Shown: piece by piece, positions 1 to 8,021 of the stretch
Layout of the letters: every line of letters starts with the position of its first letter
Numbering within the stretch: position 1 is the first letter of the stretch
Source of the DNA: Chloroflexota bacterium
GTDB lineage: Bacteria; Chloroflexota; Dehalococcoidia; Lucifugimonadales; Australimonadaceae
Direction of reading: 5' to 3'
Assembly: GCA_027618515.1 (NCBI GenBank)
Contig: JAQCEV010000013.1
Coordinates: 1-42,566 of the forward strand
DNA: 42,566 nucleotides
Translations under genes and position numbers: made by a program
The notes under the pieces: model-generated
What the model was told of the DNA's origin: nothing
Seen by the model: the letters and a program-made list of their open reading frames with translations, nothing else
The model's database searches: none

Positions 1-60
1 CCAAACGAGCCCGGGCAATTCCCGGAGCGCCGCGCGACCTTTAGTCCGGCGGACGAAGTC

Positions 61-194
61 CAAGAGATCCGAGGGCGAGCCCCGACCTGCTACACGACCT
101 GCCCACAATCGAGCCCGGGGCACCAGCGGCGAAGCCAAGAGATCCGAGGGCTCGCCCCGACCTGCTACACGACCCGCCTAGAATCGAGCCCGGG
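61..194. repeat. Two-copy 59-bp direct repeat, 75-bp period
   Basis: Positions 61-119 and 136-194 are near-identical 59-bp copies, each starting caagagatccgaggg and ending gagcccggg. They differ at only a few bases. A partial third tail (gagcccggg) is visible at 7-15, so the array probably continues left of the window. No convincing gene occupies 1-257. The unit resembles the short dispersed intergenic repeats common in high-GC genomes; its function is unknown. Confidence 0.8.
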
Positions 195-257
195 ATAAAA
201 ACGCCTGACAACATAAGCGCTAGCCCCACGGTGCAAGCGCCCACACGGAGAAACGAA

Positions 258-1310
258 ATGCCCTCTGACTTCCTCATATACGGCGCCAACGGCTTCCTCG
301 GCCAAGCCATCGCCCGCCTAGCCGTCACGCAAGGCCTCCGCCCCACCCTCGCCGGACGCAACGAACCCGCCATCCGCGCCCTCGCCACCGAGCTCAACCT
401 CGACCACGTCATCTTCCGCGTCGACGAACCAACCAAGATCGACGCCGCCCTCGCAGACGCCACCGTCATCCTCAGCTGCGCAGGCCCATTCAGCCGCACC
501 GCTGAAGCCATAGCCGACGCCTGCATCCGCACCAACACCCACTACCTCGACACCAGTGGCGAGATCCCCGTCTACCAAGCCCTCGCCGACCGCGACACCC
601 AAGCCAAAACCGCCGGAGTCATGCTGCTCCCCGGCATCGGCTTCGACGTCATGCCCACCGACTGCCTCGCGCTGCACCTCAAACAGCGCCTGCCCTCAGC
701 GACCCACCTGACCCTCGCCTTCCACATCGACGGCCCCGCGCCCATGCCCCCAGGAACCGTCAGAACAGTCCTCGAACTCGTCCCCCTGGGAACCAACCTG
801 CGCAAAGACGGCATCATTCAGCCCGCCTCGGCCCTGCACGCCGAGCAGAAGATCGACTTTGGCCAAGGCGCCATGAACGCCCGACGCCTCACTTGGGGCG
901 ACGTCTTCACCGCGTATCACACCACAGGGATTCCCAACATCCAAACCTACGCCGCATTCCCCGGCAAACTCGCCATCAAGATGCGTTCGGTGGAATTCAT
1001 GCGCCCCCTGCTCAGGTCAGCACGCATCCGAACCATAATTCAGAAACTGGTTCCCGCCGGGCCAACCGTAGAGCAACAGGCCGCAACCAAGTCCCATGTC
1101 TGGGGTCACGTCGTGGATGCCGAAGGCCGTACCGCCACATCGCGACTGCACGGGCCAGAAGCCGGAGTGACCTGGACCTCCAGCGCTGCCCTCGTCGGCA
1201 TCCGACAAGTCCTCGCCGGCCACGCCCCAGCCGGATACCAAACACCCGCCGGTGCCTACGGCCCTGACATCGTCCTCCAGTGCCCCGGCGTCACCCGCGA
1301 AGATCATTAG
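258..1310 (+). CDS. Saccharopine dehydrogenase-like NAD(P)-binding oxidoreductase
   Basis: The 350-residue product begins with a Rossmann nucleotide-binding fold. Its glycine motif is G9-x-x-G12-x-x-G15 (IYGANGFLG), followed by an Arg that would suit NADP (AGRNE). The motifs LSCAGPF and HYLDTSGE, then a PGIGFDVMPTD stretch, are typical of the saccharopine dehydrogenase/trans-acting enoyl reductase group. Members of this group reduce or oxidise varied substrates, so the substrate cannot be named. ATG 258 is chosen because cggag lies 7 nt upstream; the frame is open back to 231 but without a comparable site. It stands alone before a 400-bp gap that holds an opposing small gene. Confidence 0.85.
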   Translation: MPSDFLIYGANGFLGQAIARLAVTQGLRPTLAGRNEPAIRALATELNLDHVIFRVDEPTKIDAALADATVILSCAGPFSRTAEAIADACIRTNTHYLDTSGEIPVYQALADRDTQAKTAGVMLLPGIGFDVMPTDCLALHLKQRLPSATHLTLAFHIDGPAPMPPGTVRTVLELVPLGTNLRKDGIIQPASALHAEQKIDFGQGAMNARRLTWGDVFTAYHTTGIPNIQTYAAFPGKLAIKMRSVEFMRPLLRSARIRTIIQKLVPAGPTVEQQAATKSHVWGHVVDAEGRTATSRLHGPEAGVTWTSSAALVGIRQVLAGHAPAGYQTPAGAYGPDIVLQCPGVTREDH

Positions 1311-1339
1311 GCTCTTTGGGCCAAGGAAGGAGCCTAGCC

Positions 1340-1603
1340 CTAGACCGTCGCCACCTCGGGCACTTCCTCGTGCTCGGTCACATCCACGCCCCAATCATCC
1401 AGAGGCCGCAACTCATCCGGGCGTGCGTAGCCAACAGTCCCATCCTGCGCCCGGCACAGCACCGTATGACCATCGTGGTGATCCCGCTCCTCCTCGATCG
1501 CCAGAACCATGCACAAGCTATTGCGATGCGGCGAATGCGCCACCTTGCAATCAGGAGCAGGCCCGATGAACAGCGCCGGTACCCCCGGCCCCAAAGTCGC
1601 CAT
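1340..1603 (-). CDS. Small hypothetical protein opposing its neighbours
   Basis: The 87-residue frame starts at ATG 1603-1601. A textbook ggaggt lies 7 nt upstream on the minus strand (plus-strand 1611-1616). The product begins MATLGPGVPALFIG and has a balanced composition with many Asp, Glu and His residues and two Cys. It shows no membrane segment or signal peptide, and I do not recognise the family. It fills most of the gap between two plus-strand genes and runs convergently towards the oxidoreductase. The strong ribosome-binding site and plausible composition argue for a real gene; a long shadow frame is the alternative. Confidence 0.6.
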   Translation of the reverse strand: MATLGPGVPALFIGPAPDCKVAHSPHRNSLCMVLAIEEERDHHDGHTVLCRAQDGTVGYARPDELRPLDDWGVDVTEHEEVPEVATV

Positions 1604-1663
1604 AGTCACAACCTCCAAAACGGCACCCTACCACGCCACGCCCGTGAGTACGAGCCGAACCAG

Positions 1664-1672
1664 TGTTATAGT
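1664..1672 (+). promoter_or_regulatory. Candidate extended -10 promoter for the aromatic operon
   Basis: tgtTATAGT fits the TGn-TATAAT extended -10 consensus. It lies 36 nt before the ATG at 1709, in the divergent gap between the small minus-strand gene and the dioxygenase gene. No good -35 hexamer is visible at 16-18 nt, as expected for an extended -10 promoter. The assignment is by pattern only. Confidence 0.4.
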
Positions 1673-1708
1673 CCCGGGCGCACGGATTGCGATACAAGGA
1701 GAGTCATC

Positions 1709-2851
1709 ATGGCGACCGACACAGGCCCAGGCGGCAAGATGGAAGACCTCGACCTCTTCTACGAGCAGGTCAAGCAAGTCCACGGACGTGGGCTCTGGCA
1801 GACCGAAGGCACCGCAAAAAAGACTGCCACCCTTCCTTACATCTGGAAGTACCAAGATTTCCGCCCACTCCTCTTCAAAGCGGCCGCAATGGTTCCCATC
1901 GAGCTCGCGGAGCGACGCGTCCTCGTCATGGCCAACCCCGGCATCACCTCCGACTGGCAAGCGACCAGCACGCTCTTGGCCAACCTCCAGATCATCCTTC
2001 CCGGCGAAGTCGCGCGCTCCCACCGCCACTCCGCGTCCGCCCTCCGCCTGGTCATCGAAGGCACCGGCGCCTACACCGCCGTCGACGGCGAAAAGTCCTT
2101 CATGGAGCCCGGTGACTTCGTCACCACTCCCAACTGGACCTGGCATGACCACGGTAACGACGGTGACCAAGCCATGATTTGGCTCGACGGTCTCGACGTG
2201 CCCCTCGTTCAGGCGACCGAGGCCATGTTTTACGAGGTCTACGGAGCCGAGCAATACCCCATCGTCAACCCTGACGACATGTCCATTCGCTTATATGGTG
2301 GCGGCGCGCTCAAACCCACCTGGGTCAAACACAATCAGTACTTCTCTCCTCTCCTCAACTACAAGTTCGCCAAGACCTATGAAACCCTCAAGGCCATGGC
2401 AGAGCAAACCGACGGCAGCCCTCACGATGGCATCTCCGTTGAGTACACCAATCCCATGACCGGCGGCCCCGCCCTTGCCACCATGTCTTGCTTCGCGTCG
2501 CTGATGGCGCCCGGCCTCCACACCAAGGCCCACCGCCACACCGGCGGCACTATCTACCACGTCATCAAGGGCAAGGGCCACTCCGTTATCAACGGCAAGG
2601 TCTTCCGCTGGGACGAAAAAGACACCTTCGTCGTCCCAAGCTGGCACTGGCACGAGCACCACGCCGAATCCGAAGCCGTCTTCTTCTCCTACAGCGACTC
2701 TGCGGTCATCACGTCCGTCGGCCTGTACCGTGAAGAAGCCCTCGAAGAGAACAACGGCCACCAGAAGATCGAGGGTAACTTTGAACCGCTACCCGTCCCT
2801 GAGCGCGCCGCTGGCGTACAACAACGCCGGGAACCACCCAAACGCGACTAG
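1709..2851 (+). CDS. Gentisate 1,2-dioxygenase-like bicupin
   Basis: The 380-residue protein has two cupin domains. The first (about 95-165) carries the ligand pattern H105-x-H107 (ARSHRHSASALR) and the pair H146/H148 (WTWHDHGN). This matches gentisate 1,2-dioxygenase and 1-hydroxy-2-naphthoate dioxygenase, Fe(II) enzymes that cleave the ring between carboxyl and hydroxyl carbons. The second (about 255-335) again shows H275/H277 and H313/H315/H317 (WHWHEHH), so it may also bind metal. ATG 1709 follows aaggag at good spacing, although the frame is open far upstream. It is first in an operon with an amidohydrolase, a dienelactone hydrolase, a redoxin and a VOC protein. The exact aromatic substrate is uncertain. 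Confidence 0.85.
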   Translation: MATDTGPGGKMEDLDLFYEQVKQVHGRGLWQTEGTAKKTATLPYIWKYQDFRPLLFKAAAMVPIELAERRVLVMANPGITSDWQATSTLLANLQIILPGEVARSHRHSASALRLVIEGTGAYTAVDGEKSFMEPGDFVTTPNWTWHDHGNDGDQAMIWLDGLDVPLVQATEAMFYEVYGAEQYPIVNPDDMSIRLYGGGALKPTWVKHNQYFSPLLNYKFAKTYETLKAMAEQTDGSPHDGISVEYTNPMTGGPALATMSCFASLMAPGLHTKAHRHTGGTIYHVIKGKGHSVINGKVFRWDEKDTFVVPSWHWHEHHAESEAVFFSYSDSAVITSVGLYREEALEENNGHQKIEGNFEPLPVPERAAGVQQRREPPKRD

Positions 2852-2890
2852 CCCGCAAGCAAGCTGCCGAGGAACCACGGAGGTTTCACG

Positions 2891-4138
2891 ATGACGGACA
2901 TATTGATCAAAGGTGGAACCTTGATCGACCCTGCGCAAGGCATTCACGACGTTCGCGACGTGGCAATCACGAACGGCAAGATTGAGCAGATCGCCGCAGA
3001 CCTTTCCACAGCGGGCGTCAGCGAAGTCATCGACGCCTCCGGCAAAATCGTCACGCCCGGCCTCATCGATCTCCACGCCCACGTCTACCGTGGTGACAAC
3101 CACCGCGATCCCGACGACATCTCAGGCGTAACCGCTGGCGTCACCACCCTCGTGGACGCTGGCGGCGCTGCGCCCGATGACATCGAGACCTTCAAAGAAC
3201 TCATCGCTGCCAAGGCGAAAACCACCGTCTACAGCTTCCTCGGTTGCTTCAGCAGGCAAGCCGCCGCCTGGGAAGAACTTGCTACCGACAGGATCCCTGC
3301 AATTGCGGCAGCCAATCCAGGCCTCGTGAAGGGCGTCAAGATCCACAGCATGCCCGTCGTCAACGGCATCCACGGCCTCGACCACCTCAAGGCCGCCAAA
3401 GAGGCAGCTGTGAAAGCGGGCCTGCCGCTCATGCTCCACATCGGCGACATCGGCTACCGCGATCTACCCAAGACAACCATCGACGCCACGGCGCAGGCGC
3501 TCGACATCCTGGGCAAGGGCGATATCGTCACGCACCTGTTCAGCCCCCTGACCGGCAGCGCGACCGACGACGACCTAAACGTGCTGCCAGCGCTTCAAGC
3601 CGCGCGATCCCGCGGCGTCTACATGGACAGCTCCATCGGCGACTACCAGTTCGGATGGCAAACGGCAGAAGCAATCATCGCCCAAGGATTCCTCCCTGAC
3701 ACCATCGCAACAGACATGGAGATCCACTCGCAGATGGGTCGCTCCAACGAACCCATGGTCGACGACAGACGAGTAACAGGCGTGCGAGTCGTCTCTGAGC
3801 GCACCCTAGTCGAATACATGGCCATGTTTCTCAAGCTCGGCATCTCGCTGAACGACATCGTCCGCATGGCGACGCAAACTCCGGCGCAAGTACTCGACAT
3901 CAGCGACTCCGCTGGCAGCTTGAAGCCTGGCATGCCAGCCGACGTCAGTGTGTTGGATATGATCGAAGGCCGATTCAAGCTCACGGACGCCACAGGCGAG
4001 AGTCGTATCGGCACCCAAGCGATAGTTCCTGTCGTGACCGTCAAAGGCGGAGTATCGTACCCGGCAGGTTCAGGAGCACACCCGTGGGGCTTCTCCCCCC
4101 CGCCAGCAACCGACGCGGAAATGGCAGTGCTTCGCTAG
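2891..4138 (+). CDS. Metal-dependent amidohydrolase/deacetylase family enzyme
   Basis: The 415-residue TIM-barrel hydrolase has the expected metal set: H62-x-H64 after strand 1 (LIDLHAHVY), K150 (KGVKIH, the likely carboxylated bridging Lys), H183, H215 and D275 (IATDME). The N-terminal VxDxxGKIVTPGLID-type segment is the small beta-sandwich shared by dihydroorotases and deacetylases. Sequence style is closest to the amidohydrolase/deacetylase subgroup near adenine deaminase and dihydroorotase, but the substrate is unknown. ATG 2891 follows ggaggt by 7 nt. It lies 39 bp after the dioxygenase gene and is co-directional, so it may remove an amide or cyclic group from an aromatic substrate; that role is inference. 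Confidence 0.85.
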   Translation: MTDILIKGGTLIDPAQGIHDVRDVAITNGKIEQIAADLSTAGVSEVIDASGKIVTPGLIDLHAHVYRGDNHRDPDDISGVTAGVTTLVDAGGAAPDDIETFKELIAAKAKTTVYSFLGCFSRQAAAWEELATDRIPAIAAANPGLVKGVKIHSMPVVNGIHGLDHLKAAKEAAVKAGLPLMLHIGDIGYRDLPKTTIDATAQALDILGKGDIVTHLFSPLTGSATDDDLNVLPALQAARSRGVYMDSSIGDYQFGWQTAEAIIAQGFLPDTIATDMEIHSQMGRSNEPMVDDRRVTGVRVVSERTLVEYMAMFLKLGISLNDIVRMATQTPAQVLDISDSAGSLKPGMPADVSVLDMIEGRFKLTDATGESRIGTQAIVPVVTVKGGVSYPAGSGAHPWGFSPPPATDAEMAVLR

Positions 4139-4177
4139 AGGCCCGCGCGCCAGCTGCGCAAACCACAGAGGAAACCC

Positions 4178-4954
4178 ATGAGCACCCCAGATCACAAGAT
4201 CATCTCCCTCCACGCCGGGTACGAGCACAACGGCGACACCGTTGACGGCTACATCGCCCGTCCGATCGCGCCGGGCACGCACCCCGCAGTCGTCCTCATC
4301 TCAGGCATGAGTGGCCTCAACCCATTCCAGCGTGAGATGACACGCACGTTCGCCCGCGCAGGGTTCGTAACTCTCTCGCCTGACCTCTTCGACGGCTACT
4401 CCGCCCCCGACCACGCCTCCGCGCTCCTCGCAAAGAACTCCCTGGATATCAACTCCACGGTTGAGAGGCTGGCGTCGGGCGCCGACTGGCTCCGCCAACT
4501 GCCCTGGGTTGAAGACAACGCCCAGATAGGCGTCATCGGGTTCTGCTTGGGCGGAGGACTTGCCCTCCTCACCCTCGGACGCACGGACGCATTTAGCGCT
4601 GGTGTCATCTACTACCAGAGTCTCTTCCCCGACCCAGCCGAGCTCGCGGGTATCACCACCAAACTCCTTTGCCACTACGGCACAGCAGATAAGAGCACTC
4701 CCGCAGAGGAAGTCGACCGGTTCCGCACCGAAGTCGACCGCCTGAACATCAAAAACGAGATTCACTTCTATCAAGGCATCGGCCACTCGTTCCTGAATCC
4801 GAGCCAGGAGTCCAGTTCCAACCGCAACGACGCCGCCGAGCTTTCGCTCGAGCGAACCTTCAAGTTCCTGCATCAAGAAGTCGGCAACCCAGCAGTCGAC
4901 CCCGAGCCCCAGTCCGAGATAGACCAAGAAGTTGAGACAACCGCCAGCCTATAG
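4178..4954 (+). CDS. Dienelactone hydrolase family protein
   Basis: The 258-residue alpha/beta hydrolase has the dienelactone hydrolase nucleophile elbow G-F-C123-L-G-G, with D171 (YGTADKS) and H203 (GIGHSF) completing a Cys-Asp-His triad. The final 30 residues are acidic and extend past the usual fold. Family members hydrolyse dienelactones and related enol-lactones after aromatic ring cleavage. That fits the ring-cleaving dioxygenase two genes upstream, though gentisate cleavage does not itself yield a dienelactone. The start follows cagaggaaaccc, and the gene lies 39 bp after the amidohydrolase. Confidence 0.88.
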   Translation: MSTPDHKIISLHAGYEHNGDTVDGYIARPIAPGTHPAVVLISGMSGLNPFQREMTRTFARAGFVTLSPDLFDGYSAPDHASALLAKNSLDINSTVERLASGADWLRQLPWVEDNAQIGVIGFCLGGGLALLTLGRTDAFSAGVIYYQSLFPDPAELAGITTKLLCHYGTADKSTPAEEVDRFRTEVDRLNIKNEIHFYQGIGHSFLNPSQESSSNRNDAAELSLERTFKFLHQEVGNPAVDPEPQSEIDQEVETTASL

Positions 4955-4978
4955 CGTTCGACGCGTCGAGGAGTTCCC

Positions 4979-6004
4979 GTGACCCAGCAAGAACAGCAAA
5001 CACTACCGTCCCAAGACGAGCGAGCCAATTTCCGTTACCCCGACACTGCGGATTTCCCGCAAGGCCCCGCTATCGGTGAGTCCCTCCCGGAGTTCACGCT
5101 GCCAGATCAGCACGGTAACCCCGTGAGCTACAGTCAGATCAGAGGCGACGGTGGCGCGTTGGTGATGTTCCATCGCTCTGCCCGCTGGTGACCGTTCTGC
5201 CGCACGCAGCTCGTGGAGCTGCAAGACCACAAGGCCGAATTCGACGCCGCAGGCATCAAGCTATTCGCCATCAGCTACGACTCCGTCGAAGCCCTGGGTG
5301 CATTCGCTGGCCACTACGGCATCGAGTACCCCATCCTCTCCGACGTCGACTCCAAGGTGATTCGAGAGTTCGGAATCCTCAACACTCTAGTTCTCCCCGA
5401 AGAAACCGAGTACTACGGCATTCCTTACCCCGGGTCCTACCTCGTCGGCACCGACGGCAACGTCACTGCGAAATTCTTCAACCAGCAGTACCAGACCCGC
5501 GAAACCGCCCCCGCCATGATGCACGCTGGCTTCGGGCTTCCCATCGACCCTTCGCACCTCAGCCACGGCGAAGTGAGCGGAGGCGACGGGGTACAGATCC
5601 GCGCAGAACTCATGACCAAGACCCTCCACCCCCGCCAGCGATCGCTGATCTACGTGACGCTGGAACTGGCTGAAGGCATACACGTCTACGGCGAGCCCAT
5701 CACTGATGGCTTCCTCCCGACCACGATCCAAGCCACCGGCACCGAAGGCCTGACCTTCGGCGAGCCCCAGTTCCCCGACACCAAACCCTTCACAATCGAG
5801 GAGATCGACGAGCAGTTCAACGCCTACGACGGCAACGTCGAGATCGTCATCCCCGTCACCAGCGCTATCCGCGAAGTCGGAACCGCTGAGATCAACCTCA
5901 AGGTCAGCTTCCAGGCCTGCACGGATGCGATGTGCTACATCCCTCGCACAGAAACCATCAGCCTTGAACTGTCCACCGCCCCCAACGTGGCCAAAGTAGG
6001 CTAG
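4979..6004 (+). CDS. Selenocysteine redoxin (AhpC/TSA-like) fused to DsbD-alpha-like domain
   Basis: A single frame runs from GTG 4979 (gaggag upstream) to 6004, broken only by UGA at 5189-5191. Read as selenocysteine, this gives 341 residues with the motif W70-U71-P-F-C74-R-T-Q-L, where relatives have a W-C-P-F-C redoxin motif. Residues about 30-190 form a peroxiredoxin-like thioredoxin fold, with strong family sequence on both sides of the UGA. Residues about 205-332 resemble the DsbD N-terminal (alpha) domain and end with the cysteine pair C314-x4-C319 (ACTDAMCYIP). No signal peptide or membrane segment is seen. The fusion suggests that the C-terminal thiols pass electrons to the Sec-Cys centre, which would reduce peroxides or disulfides. 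It lies 24 bp after the dienelactone hydrolase gene. The alternative is a sequencing error or nonsense mutation. Confidence 0.92.
5189..5222 (+). promoter_or_regulatory. UGA(Sec) codon with SECIS-like hairpin
   Basis: UGA occupies 5189-5191. A perfect 7-bp stem follows: 5206-5212 (gcagctc) pairs with 5216-5222 (gagctgc) around loop GUG at 5213-5215. The loop begins 22 nt after the UGA. This agrees with bacterial SECIS rules: upper stem of at least 4 bp, loop with G in its first two positions, loop 16-37 nt from UGA. It would recruit SelB with Sec-tRNA. Confidence 0.82.
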
Positions 6005-6053
6005 CCTCACTCGAAACGAGCGTGGCTAACGCAGCCACACACAGGAGAACAAC

Positions 6054-6533
6054 ATGGCGAAAGTAACCAGCCTAGGCCACGTCGGCCTCTTCGTCAGCGA
6101 CTACGACATGATGCGTGACTTTTACACGCGAGTCCTCGGATTCACCATCACTGACGAAGACCGAGATCGCGGCATGTGCTTCTTATCTGCCCACCCCGAA
6201 GATGAGCACCACGAACTGCTGCTCGCACGCGGACGCAAGGTACTCGATGGGTCCCCGCAGATACAGCAGATGTCATTCCACACGGACAGCATCCAAGCCC
6301 TCCGGGAGTTCAAAGCCGCCTTCATCCAAGAAGACCTCACCATCACCGCCGAGGTCACCCACGGAAACGCCGCGAGCGTTTACTTCAACGACCCCGAGGG
6401 CAACCGGCTTGAGGTCTACTACACCATCCCTGTCGAATGGCCGCAGCCCTTCCGTGAACCCATCGATTTCTCCCAGGATGACGAAGGCGTCCTGAAGCAG
6501 ATCAACGACCTCACGTTCGGGGCCAAAATCTAG
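6054..6533 (+). CDS. VOC-family (glyoxalase/extradiol dioxygenase-like) protein
   Basis: The 159-residue protein contains two beta-alpha-beta-beta-beta modules. Likely metal ligands are H9 (LGHVGLFV), H76 (MSFHTD) and E120 (GNRLEVYY), the standard set of catechol 2,3-dioxygenase-type VOC enzymes. YFNDPEGNRLEVYYT is characteristic of the second module. A single-domain extradiol dioxygenase, lactoylglutathione lyase-like enzyme or isomerase are all possible. It starts 50 bp after the redoxin, with caggag 7 nt before the ATG, and is the last gene before a strong hairpin. This suggests the final cistron of the aromatic-compound operon. Confidence 0.85.
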   Translation: MAKVTSLGHVGLFVSDYDMMRDFYTRVLGFTITDEDRDRGMCFLSAHPEDEHHELLLARGRKVLDGSPQIQQMSFHTDSIQALREFKAAFIQEDLTITAEVTHGNAASVYFNDPEGNRLEVYYTIPVEWPQPFREPIDFSQDDEGVLKQINDLTFGAKI

Positions 6534-6541
6534 CCTCTCTC

Positions 6542-6580
6542 GTGCGCGCTCGATCAAGTCCCGAACGATTGAGCGCGCAC
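6542..6580 (+). terminator. Strong hairpin ending the aromatic operon
   Basis: A 14-bp stem pairs 6542-6555 (gtgcgcgctcgatc) with 6567-6580 (gattgagcgcgcac), with one G-U pair and an 11-nt loop. It begins 8 nt after the VOC stop codon. No U tract follows, so it may be a Rho-assisted or mRNA-protecting 3' hairpin rather than a classical intrinsic terminator. Confidence 0.6.
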
Positions 6581-6708
6581 CGAAACGCTCCTGCAACCAA
6601 GCTGCAACTCGCGTGAGCACTCGTTGCCATACGCTGGATGGGAAAGCAGATTTCCGTCGACGTTGGCAACAGATCGCTCACGCCACTCAGCGTGCCCCAG
6701 GAGACAAC

Positions 6709-7113
6709 GTGGAACCTCAAGCTAGCCAAGCCCACGAGGCGCCGTCCACCGACCGGCAATCCGCATTGCGGTACGTGGTTCTCGGCACCAAACCCGAAGG
6801 GCGTTCAAACCTCAGCGAAGCCCTCTCCCGCATCGGGGTACGAATGCCCCGCCTAGTTGCCGACCCCTCATCGACATCCTTAGAGCACGCCGACGCTGTG
6901 CTCATCGACGGTGAATCCTACGGCAAGGCACTTCCATGGGTGGTTGAGTGCGCCCTAGCGGCAACCCAAGCGCCAATTCTGATCGTCGGAGGGACTGGAG
7001 AACTGGTTCAATCCGGTAGTCCACGAGTGTTCGTGACCAGCGCTGATGACGTCCCCGCCGAGGTTACTCGACTACTTCACGACATCGTGACGCACCTCGT
7101 CGCTAATTCCTAG
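6709..7113 (+). CDS. Degenerate response-regulator-like (pseudo-receiver) protein
   Basis: The frame from GTG 6709 (caggaga, 5 nt spacing) encodes 134 residues. It follows the receiver rhythm: strand YVVLGT, helix, then ADAVLIDGE at strand 3, PILIVGG at strand 4 and RVFVTSADD at strand 5. The acidic pair after strand 1 is missing, the strand-4 Thr/Ser is Gly and the conserved strand-5 Lys is absent, so normal phosphorylation is unlikely. A longer open frame reaches 6613 but lacks a ribosome-binding site. It runs convergently towards the OmpR-type regulator at 7206. The family assignment rests on pattern only. Confidence 0.55.
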   Translation: MEPQASQAHEAPSTDRQSALRYVVLGTKPEGRSNLSEALSRIGVRMPRLVADPSSTSLEHADAVLIDGESYGKALPWVVECALAATQAPILIVGGTGELVQSGSPRVFVTSADDVPAEVTRLLHDIVTHLVANS

Positions 7114-7205
7114 CGATTGTCTTGCGTCCAACGACTCTTCGTATGGGTCTTTGAGAACCAGCTGTCGAGTACGCACCCTCAATGGTCACGCGCACCAAAC
7201 GCAAC

Positions 7206-7895
7206 CTACTCGGGCGGGTCGAACCTGTAGCCGAGCCCCCGGATCGAGTTGATAACCGTCGGTTCTGACGGATCCTGTTCCAGCTTCATCCTCAAGCGCC
7301 TGACAACGGTCTTGATAGCCGAGTTCTGAGGGGCGGCAGTTTCCCAGATCTCCATTGAGAGATCTTTGATCGTCACCACCTCGCCGCTGCACCGCCACAA
7401 ACTCGTGAAGACAGACCACTCCATCGGAGTGAAGTGCAACTCCTCACCGCGCAGCACCACCCGATGCGCAGACACATCGACCATCAGTGCTCCTGAAACA
7501 GCCGGGCCGGCATCCCCCCCTGCGCCGGATGACTCCGCGCGCCTGAGCACCGCGTTCACCCGAGCGAGGAACTCCGCGTAATTGAACGGCTTGAGGATGT
7601 AGTCGTCAGCACCGGCCTCCAGGCCGAGCACCCGTTTTGCCTGATCATCGTTCGCCGTCAAGATCACGACGGGAACGTTCGACATGCGTCGGATCCCGTG
7701 GAGGACATCGACGCCGTCGTCCCCAGCGAGCCCCAGGTCCAGGACTACTAGGTCAGGAACCCAGCCCTTAGCCAGGTCCAGCGCCGTTTTCCCTTCAGCG
7801 GCCGCCTCCAACTCAGCGTCAGGCCAGCGCATCCGAAGGCACGTATTAACGAGCTTGACGACATCGGGGTCGTCTTCAACGATCAGAAAACGCAC
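7206..7895 (-). CDS. OmpR/PhoB-family response regulator
   Basis: The 229-residue regulator has an N-terminal receiver with acidic E7-D8-D9, phosphoacceptor D53 (LVVLDLGLAG), a Thr in VVILTAND and the conserved Lys in YILKPFNY. The C-terminal winged helix (about 130-228) ends with the OmpR-type motif SIRGLGYRFD. It is predicted to bind DNA after phosphorylation. It lies downstream of the PAS kinase on the same strand, 126 bp away, so that kinase is the likely partner. Confidence 0.93.
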   Translation of the reverse strand: MRFLIVEDDPDVVKLVNTCLRMRWPDAELEAAAEGKTALDLAKGWVPDLVVLDLGLAGDDGVDVLHGIRRMSNVPVVILTANDDQAKRVLGLEAGADDYILKPFNYAEFLARVNAVLRRAESSGAGGDAGPAVSGALMVDVSAHRVVLRGEELHFTPMEWSVFTSLWRCSGEVVTIKDLSMEIWETAAPQNSAIKTVVRRLRMKLEQDPSEPTVINSIRGLGYRFDPPE

Positions 7896-8021
7896 AGGTC
7901 ACCAGGTCGTTCTCCAGCCCCCAAGGGAGGCATGGTAATCAAGTTCTCTTGATAGCTCACGCTAACGGGAATCCCCGCCTCGCGCAATGCCCCACGAAAT
8001 GGCTTTCAGCTGTTCTGTTCG

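Noticed and set aside
41-538. Minus-strand 165-residue protein with repeated GSILG/GSIVG segments
   Set aside because: The protein repeats only reflect the DNA direct repeats, and it overlaps the well-supported oxidoreductase gene.
5213-6004. Separate gene starting at GTG 5213 after a short 70-residue gene
   Set aside because: The two parts are in the same frame, the split falls inside the redoxin motif, and neither half makes a complete redoxin domain. A recoded UGA explains them better.
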